A program made the translations under genes and the position numbers. A DNA stretch of 64,000 bases from Deltaproteobacteria bacterium. Its GTDB lineage: Bacteria; Myxococcota_A; JAADFL01. Shown here piece after piece: positions 60,531-64,000 of the stretch. The DNA lies in the NCBI GenBank assembly GCA_013152945.1, contig JAADFL010000212.1, forward strand, positions 1 to 64,000, in the 5' to 3' direction. A model generated the notes under the pieces. The model saw only the letters and a program-made list of their open reading frames with translations. It was not told the DNA's origin and did not search any database. Each line of letters starts with the position of its first letter. Position 1 is the stretch's first letter.

Positions 60531-60553
60531 CCGGGAACCTTATCCGTTCCAGG
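60531..60553 (-). terminator. Weak hairpin after the second HoxU-like gene
   Basis: Inverted repeat CCgGGAAC-cttatcc-GTTCCaGG (5 bp perfect plus 2 after a mismatch), starting 6 bp downstream of the HoxU-like stop. A T6 tract on the minus strand follows about 20 bp later, which is too far for a standard intrinsic terminator. Confidence 0.25.
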
Positions 60554-60558
60554 TAATC

Positions 60559-61209
60559 TTACTTTTTCTCATTCCCTTGTTCCATGCCTTGATCCAATAA
60601 ATCCACCTGTGGATCCGGTGGCTCGGGAAGAAACGTCAAGCCCTTGACCAGGACATAGGCTGCCTGGAGATAGGAGGTGGGGCAAAGAGGAAAACATTCC
60701 TTGCAGCTCTCACACTCCCTGGCTGCAATCTCCGGTATGAAGCTGATTTCTTTCCTTATTCCCCTGTCTATGAATCCGATGGCGTTCTTTTTTTTCACTT
60801 CTGCACAATACCGCACGCACAGACCGCAATGAACGCAAAAAGACGCCTGTTGCTGAAACCTGTCCTTTTCAGCTCCGTATTCCCTTGCCATGTCCTGAAT
60901 TATCGGTGCATCCGGAGCACGGGCGAGTAATAATTCCAGGAGAGTCTTGCGAATTTTATCTATCTTCTTGGATCTGGTCCTTACCTTGAGGTTTTTTTCA
61001 GCCTGATACACGCATGATACCACGAGCTTGGTCCGGCCGTTCTTTTCCGCCTCGACAAGGCAGAGCCTGCATGCGCCGTATGGTTTGAGCTTCTCATGGT
61101 AACAAAGTGTAGGTATGGATATGTCGGCCCTTTTCGCCGCCTCCAAGAGAGTATCACCTTTCTTTGCAATGACTTCCTTTCCATCGATCTGCATGTGGAT
61201 GTCACTCAT
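60559..61209 (-). CDS. HoxU/NuoG N-terminal-like iron-sulfur subunit (second copy)
   Basis: 216 aa. Plant-type [2Fe-2S] ligands Cys36, Cys47, Cys50 and Cys66, and two [4Fe-4S] sites, Cys125/128/131/135 and Cys166/169/172/176. Unlike the copy at 3926-4588 it lacks the His-Cys3 cluster: the equivalent region (LLARAPDAPIIQDMAREYG) has no Cys. It overlaps the NuoF-like gene by 8 bp. No hydrogenase, formate dehydrogenase or AOR subunit follows, so the terminal partner of this electron-transfer module is unknown. Confidence 0.9.
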   Translation of the reverse strand: MSDIHMQIDGKEVIAKKGDTLLEAAKRADISIPTLCYHEKLKPYGACRLCLVEAEKNGRTKLVVSCVYQAEKNLKVRTRSKKIDKIRKTLLELLLARAPDAPIIQDMAREYGAEKDRFQQQASFCVHCGLCVRYCAEVKKKNAIGFIDRGIRKEISFIPEIAARECESCKECFPLCPTSYLQAAYVLVKGLTFLPEPPDPQVDLLDQGMEQGNEKK

Positions 61210-63130
61210 CGACCGTCACCTTTTTTATGCTTCTTTGTTCCTCTGGCAAAGGCGGTGGAACAGGCTCGCCTGAAATCTTTTTCACAGCGCTGAAACGGGC
61301 CGGACAGACCTCGGAGCATACCCCGCAGGCCGTGCACTTGTCCTGGTTGATGACGTGTATCACTTGTTTGCCGCCCTCTATCGCCTGGGAAGGACAATTC
61401 CTAAGGCAGATCATGCATCCCTTGCACTTTTCCGGATCAATGTAATACGAGACCAGTGATCTGCATGACATCGCCGGGCACCGCTTCTCCTTGATATGCG
61501 CCTCGTATTCGTCCCTGAAGTAACGCAGGGTGCTCAAGAATGGGTTGCCTGCGCTTTTTCCAAGTGCGCAAAGTGAAGCTTCTTTCAGGGCCTCGGACAA
61601 GTCCTCCAGGGTTTCAATGTCGCCCTCTTTTCCCCTTCCCTCACATATGTCGGTCAGGATCCTTTCCATGTGTCTCAAACCTTCACGGCAGGGCAGACAC
61701 TTGCCGCAGGATTCGTCGGCCAGAAAAGAAGTGAAGTACCTTGCCACATCAACCATGCAGGTATCTTCGTCCATTACTATCATGCCGCCCGACCCCATCA
61801 TGGATCCGGCTTTAGTGAGCTCGTCGAAACCTACCGGCAGGTCCAATTTTTCTTCAGGAAGGCATCCGCCCGATGGTCCGCCTGTCTGCACGGCCTTGAA
61901 CTTCTTACCCCCGGGTATGCCTCCGCCGATCTTGTAGATGATGTCCCGGAGCGTCATGCCCATCGGAACCTCGACAAGACCGGTGTTGGTTATCTTGCCA
62001 ACGAGGGAAAAGATCTTTGTGCCCTTGCTTCCTTGTGTGCCTATCTTCGTGAACCAATCCGCGCCATGGTTTATAATGAGCGGCACATTGGCCCATGTCT
62101 CTACATTGTTCAATACGCTCGGCTTGTCCCACAGGCCCCGGACATTCGAGCGGATGTACTTGGGCCTTGGCTCACCAACGCGGCCTTCCAGGGCTGCCAT
62201 TAGGGCCGTGGATTCGCCGCATACGAAAGCGCCTGCGCCCCTATGAACCTCGACAGAGAAGTCGAAACCCGACCCAAGGATGTTCTTGCCCAGCAATCCG
62301 TATTCCTTTGCCTTTTCGATGGCGATGGTGATGTTCTCCACGGCAAGGGGATACTCCTGCCTTACGTATACGTAACCCTGGTGGGCTCCGATTGCATATC
62401 CCCCAATAATGAGTCCTTCCAGTACAGAGTGTGGATTGCCTTCCAGCAAGGCACGGTCCATGAAGGCTCCGGGATCGCCTTCGTCAGCGTTCACGATTAC
62501 ATACTTGGTTTCGTCAGGTGCATTGCGGGAGCCTTCCCATTTCCTGCCTGTGGGGAAACCTGCGCCTCCCCTTCCGCGCAGGTTGGATTTCTTTACCTCT
62601 TCGATGACCTGTTCCGGGCCCATATCCGTAAGGACCCTTAAGAGAGCCGAATAACCGCCGATCGCCAGGTAGTCTTCGATTTTCTTGGGATCGATCTTTA
62701 TATTGTGGTCTATCAAACGTCGTTCCTGATTTGCATAAAAAGGAATATCTGATTCATGAACCGATCTTTCACCGGTCACAGTGTCGAGATATGCCAGGCG
62801 CTCAATCACCTCCTTGTCCCTGACGGTGCGTGACAAGATCTCGGGAACGTCCTCTGGTTTGACCTGGAGATAACACGTTCCTTCCGGGTATATCACCACC
62901 ACGGGGCCCCTTTCACAGAAACCCGGGCAACCAGTCCCCTTGGTTTCCACAGATGCACTAAGCCCCTGCTTTTCGATCTCTGTCTCAAAGGCGTTTATGA
63001 CATCACGCGCTCCAAGGGCCAGGCAACCCGAACCTGCACATACGGAAATACGCGGCGTGGAATTATCCCGGTCTTCCATGACTTGTTGTCTGAATTTCTC
63101 CAGCTCTTTCGATGAAGTAAAACGCGCCAT
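61202..63130 (-). CDS. nuoF: NuoF/HydB-like NADH- and FMN-binding subunit (second copy)
   Basis: 642 aa. N-terminal thioredoxin-like [2Fe-2S] domain (CAGSGC ... CPGFC), FMN/NADH domain (GAGFPTGRKW, NADEGDPGAFMDR, GAGAFVCGESTALMAALEG), N3-type motif ESCGKCLPCREG and two canonical CX2CX2CX3CP ferredoxin clusters at the C-terminus (CKGCMICLRNCP and CTACGVCSEVCP). All motifs are more standard than in the copy at 1959-3929. Likely an NAD(P)H:ferredoxin-type electron-transfer subunit of a bifurcating or transhydrogenase-like complex. Confidence 0.95.
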   Translation of the reverse strand: MARFTSSKELEKFRQQVMEDRDNSTPRISVCAGSGCLALGARDVINAFETEIEKQGLSASVETKGTGCPGFCERGPVVVIYPEGTCYLQVKPEDVPEILSRTVRDKEVIERLAYLDTVTGERSVHESDIPFYANQERRLIDHNIKIDPKKIEDYLAIGGYSALLRVLTDMGPEQVIEEVKKSNLRGRGGAGFPTGRKWEGSRNAPDETKYVIVNADEGDPGAFMDRALLEGNPHSVLEGLIIGGYAIGAHQGYVYVRQEYPLAVENITIAIEKAKEYGLLGKNILGSGFDFSVEVHRGAGAFVCGESTALMAALEGRVGEPRPKYIRSNVRGLWDKPSVLNNVETWANVPLIINHGADWFTKIGTQGSKGTKIFSLVGKITNTGLVEVPMGMTLRDIIYKIGGGIPGGKKFKAVQTGGPSGGCLPEEKLDLPVGFDELTKAGSMMGSGGMIVMDEDTCMVDVARYFTSFLADESCGKCLPCREGLRHMERILTDICEGRGKEGDIETLEDLSEALKEASLCALGKSAGNPFLSTLRYFRDEYEAHIKEKRCPAMSCRSLVSYYIDPEKCKGCMICLRNCPSQAIEGGKQVIHVINQDKCTACGVCSEVCPARFSAVKKISGEPVPPPLPEEQRSIKKVTVDE

Positions 63131-63139
63131 GATCTCCCT

Positions 63140-63592
63140 CTACTCGTAGCTTTTCAGCAAGTTTGGAACATCGGCGGACGACAACTTGCCATGGGCCTTT
63201 CCATCGATTTCAACCACTGGGCCGAGTGCACAGCATCCAAGGCAATTTACTGTCTCGAGGCTGAACTTGAGATCAGAGTCGGTCTCTCCGGCCTTTATTC
63301 CGGTTTCTTCCTGTATCGTTTCAAGGATACGCGGCGCACCACGCACATGGCAGGCCGTTCCCATGCACACGTTTATTTCATGGCGGCCCTTCGGAACCAG
63401 GCTGAAGGCCTTGTAAAAAGTAGAAATATTACGGATGCGCGTCATGGGAACATTCAGCTTTTCAGCAACCCTCTCCAGGGCCTTGCCCGGAAGCCAATGG
63501 TTCTTTGATTGAATTTCCAGCATAACCTGTATCAGGGCGCTTGCCTCGCCATGGTGTCTGTCAATGATTTGATTGATTTCTTCGATATCCAT
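63140..63592 (-). CDS. nuoE: NuoE-like [2Fe-2S] subunit (second copy)
   Basis: 150 aa. Cluster ligands Cys76 and Cys81 (CMGTAC) and Cys117 and Cys121 (CLGCC), with the helical NuoE N-terminus including ISTFYKAFSL. First iron-sulfur gene of the E-F-HoxU cassette, 9 bp before the NuoF-like gene. Shorter than the first copy because it lacks the charged C-terminal tail. Confidence 0.93.
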   Translation of the reverse strand: MDIEEINQIIDRHHGEASALIQVMLEIQSKNHWLPGKALERVAEKLNVPMTRIRNISTFYKAFSLVPKGRHEINVCMGTACHVRGAPRILETIQEETGIKAGETDSDLKFSLETVNCLGCCALGPVVEIDGKAHGKLSSADVPNLLKSYE

Positions 63593-63647
63593 TTCCAGTT
63601 TACCGGTCCCATCCTTTCTTCAAACACACATCGCCGGGCCGGACAAT

Positions 63648-64000
63648 TCAAGCAAGGGCATAGTTTCCAAGCTCTTGATCATACCTGACAAGGCCCAGCC
63701 TCGATGAGTCGTTCATGTACTTTGCCACAGAAGACGGGCTTATTCCCAACTTCTCGGATATTTCCTTTTGTGAAAGGCGCACGTTCTTCAAGAGCAGCAT
63801 GATTTGGCTCATAACAATCTTTACTGCAATCGAATCTTGAAAGAACCTTTCGAATTCATCACTGTCGAAGAATTCGTAGTACGCCTTTTCCGTTCTTTCC
63901 AGGGTGTTCAACCTGTGTGTCAACACCAGCTTAACGTAGGGCGCTATACTTTTTACCGCAGTGAGCCTGAACCGCAGTGTATCATCATCCAGACCTTCTG
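63648..64000 (-). CDS. HTH transcriptional regulator (partial, continues past window end)
   Basis: The frame is open to base 64000 with no stop, so at least 116 codons are seen and the N-terminus is missing. The C-terminal ~45 residues are a winged-HTH-like DNA-binding domain (VRLSQKEISEKLGISPSSVAKYMN). The visible upstream part is helical and charged. A GTG at 63926 could serve as an internal start, but continuity argues for a longer protein. It lies 55 bp upstream of the NuoE-like gene on the same strand and probably regulates or is co-transcribed with the cassette. Confidence 0.65.
   Translation of the reverse strand, partial: EGLDDDTLRFRLTAVKSIAPYVKLVLTHRLNTLERTEKAYYEFFDSDEFERFFQDSIAVKIVMSQIMLLLKNVRLSQKEISEKLGISPSSVAKYMNDSSRLGLVRYDQELGNYALA

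Noticed and set aside
60295-60558. Cobalamin riboswitch upstream of the TonB-CobN operon
   Set aside because: Expected from family knowledge, but I found no B12-box-like sequence on the minus strand; only a hairpin and an AT-rich palindrome are visible.
1-64000. tRNA, rRNA, insertion sequences, integrases, att sites or prophage genes
   Set aside because: Intergenic spaces are short and none holds a recognisable tRNA or rRNA; no transposase, integrase or phage structural protein is among the translated genes.

Overview
The window reads as a stretch of a Gram-negative chromosome of about 50% G+C from a (facultatively) anaerobic lineage in or near the Deltaproteobacteria/Myxococcota. The evidence is a tungsten-type aldehyde:ferredoxin oxidoreductase linked to NADH-dehydrogenase-like iron-sulfur subunits, a second such iron-sulfur cassette, a CobN chelatase operon, and a TolQ/TolR/FHA-TonB/TPR/beta-barrel gene train resembling the ancestral module of the Myxococcus Agl-Glt machinery. 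Genes are dense, often joined by 4-bp ATGA/TTGA overlaps, and several genes appear to start at TTG or GTG behind a good Shine-Dalgarno sequence. I see no rRNA, tRNA, CRISPR array, insertion sequence or prophage.

Layout. (1) 35-6413: an acyl-CoA dehydrogenase diverges from a NuoE-NuoF-HoxU-like-AOR operon, which I infer to be a NAD-linked aldehyde oxidoreductase. (2) 6613-7621: a DUF2085 membrane protein and a DJ-1/PfpI protein. (3) 7627-12392, minus strand: an ABC-2 exporter with GldG-like and DUF4340-like auxiliary proteins. (4) 12666-14357: RNase E/G. (5) 14556-17108: a VIT + vWA protein ending in an AgmX/TonB-like domain. (6) 17245-19765: a translationally coupled trio of TPR-membrane protein, 67-aa small protein and radical SAM/SPASM enzyme, a candidate peptide-modification cassette. 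(7) 19660-21460, minus strand: transglutaminase-like protein and DnaJ. (8) 21822-37326: a one-direction train of eleven genes (TolQ, two TolR, FHA-TonB, two beta-barrels, TPR, giant TPR, coiled-coil/barrel, TPR, lipoprotein), probably one envelope-spanning force-transducing complex. (9) 37519-46494: surface-glycan type genes (DegT aminotransferase, two GT-C-like membrane proteins, a flippase-like protein, a methyltransferase and unknowns).

(10) 46491-60294, minus strand: nine tightly packed genes forming one apparent operon, in transcription order TonB receptor, periplasmic binding protein, FecCD-type permease, ATPase, CobN (1306 aa), ChlD-like AAA+vWA, ChlI-like AAA, ABC-2 ATPase, ABC-2 permease. 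I infer uptake of a metal chelate or tetrapyrrole across both membranes, a chelatase step in the cytoplasm, and export of something. (11) 60559-64000, minus strand: a second NuoE-NuoF-HoxU-like cassette without a catalytic partner, behind an HTH regulator that runs off the window.

The most interesting signals are: the two adjacent TolR paralogs in which the conserved membrane Asp is kept in one (D21) and replaced by Asn (N21) at the same position in the other; the radical SAM/SPASM cassette with its 67-aa partner; and the TonB-to-CobN-to-exporter operon, whose CobN carries a cysteine-rich segment. Functional statements rest on motif recognition by eye; no database search was run.
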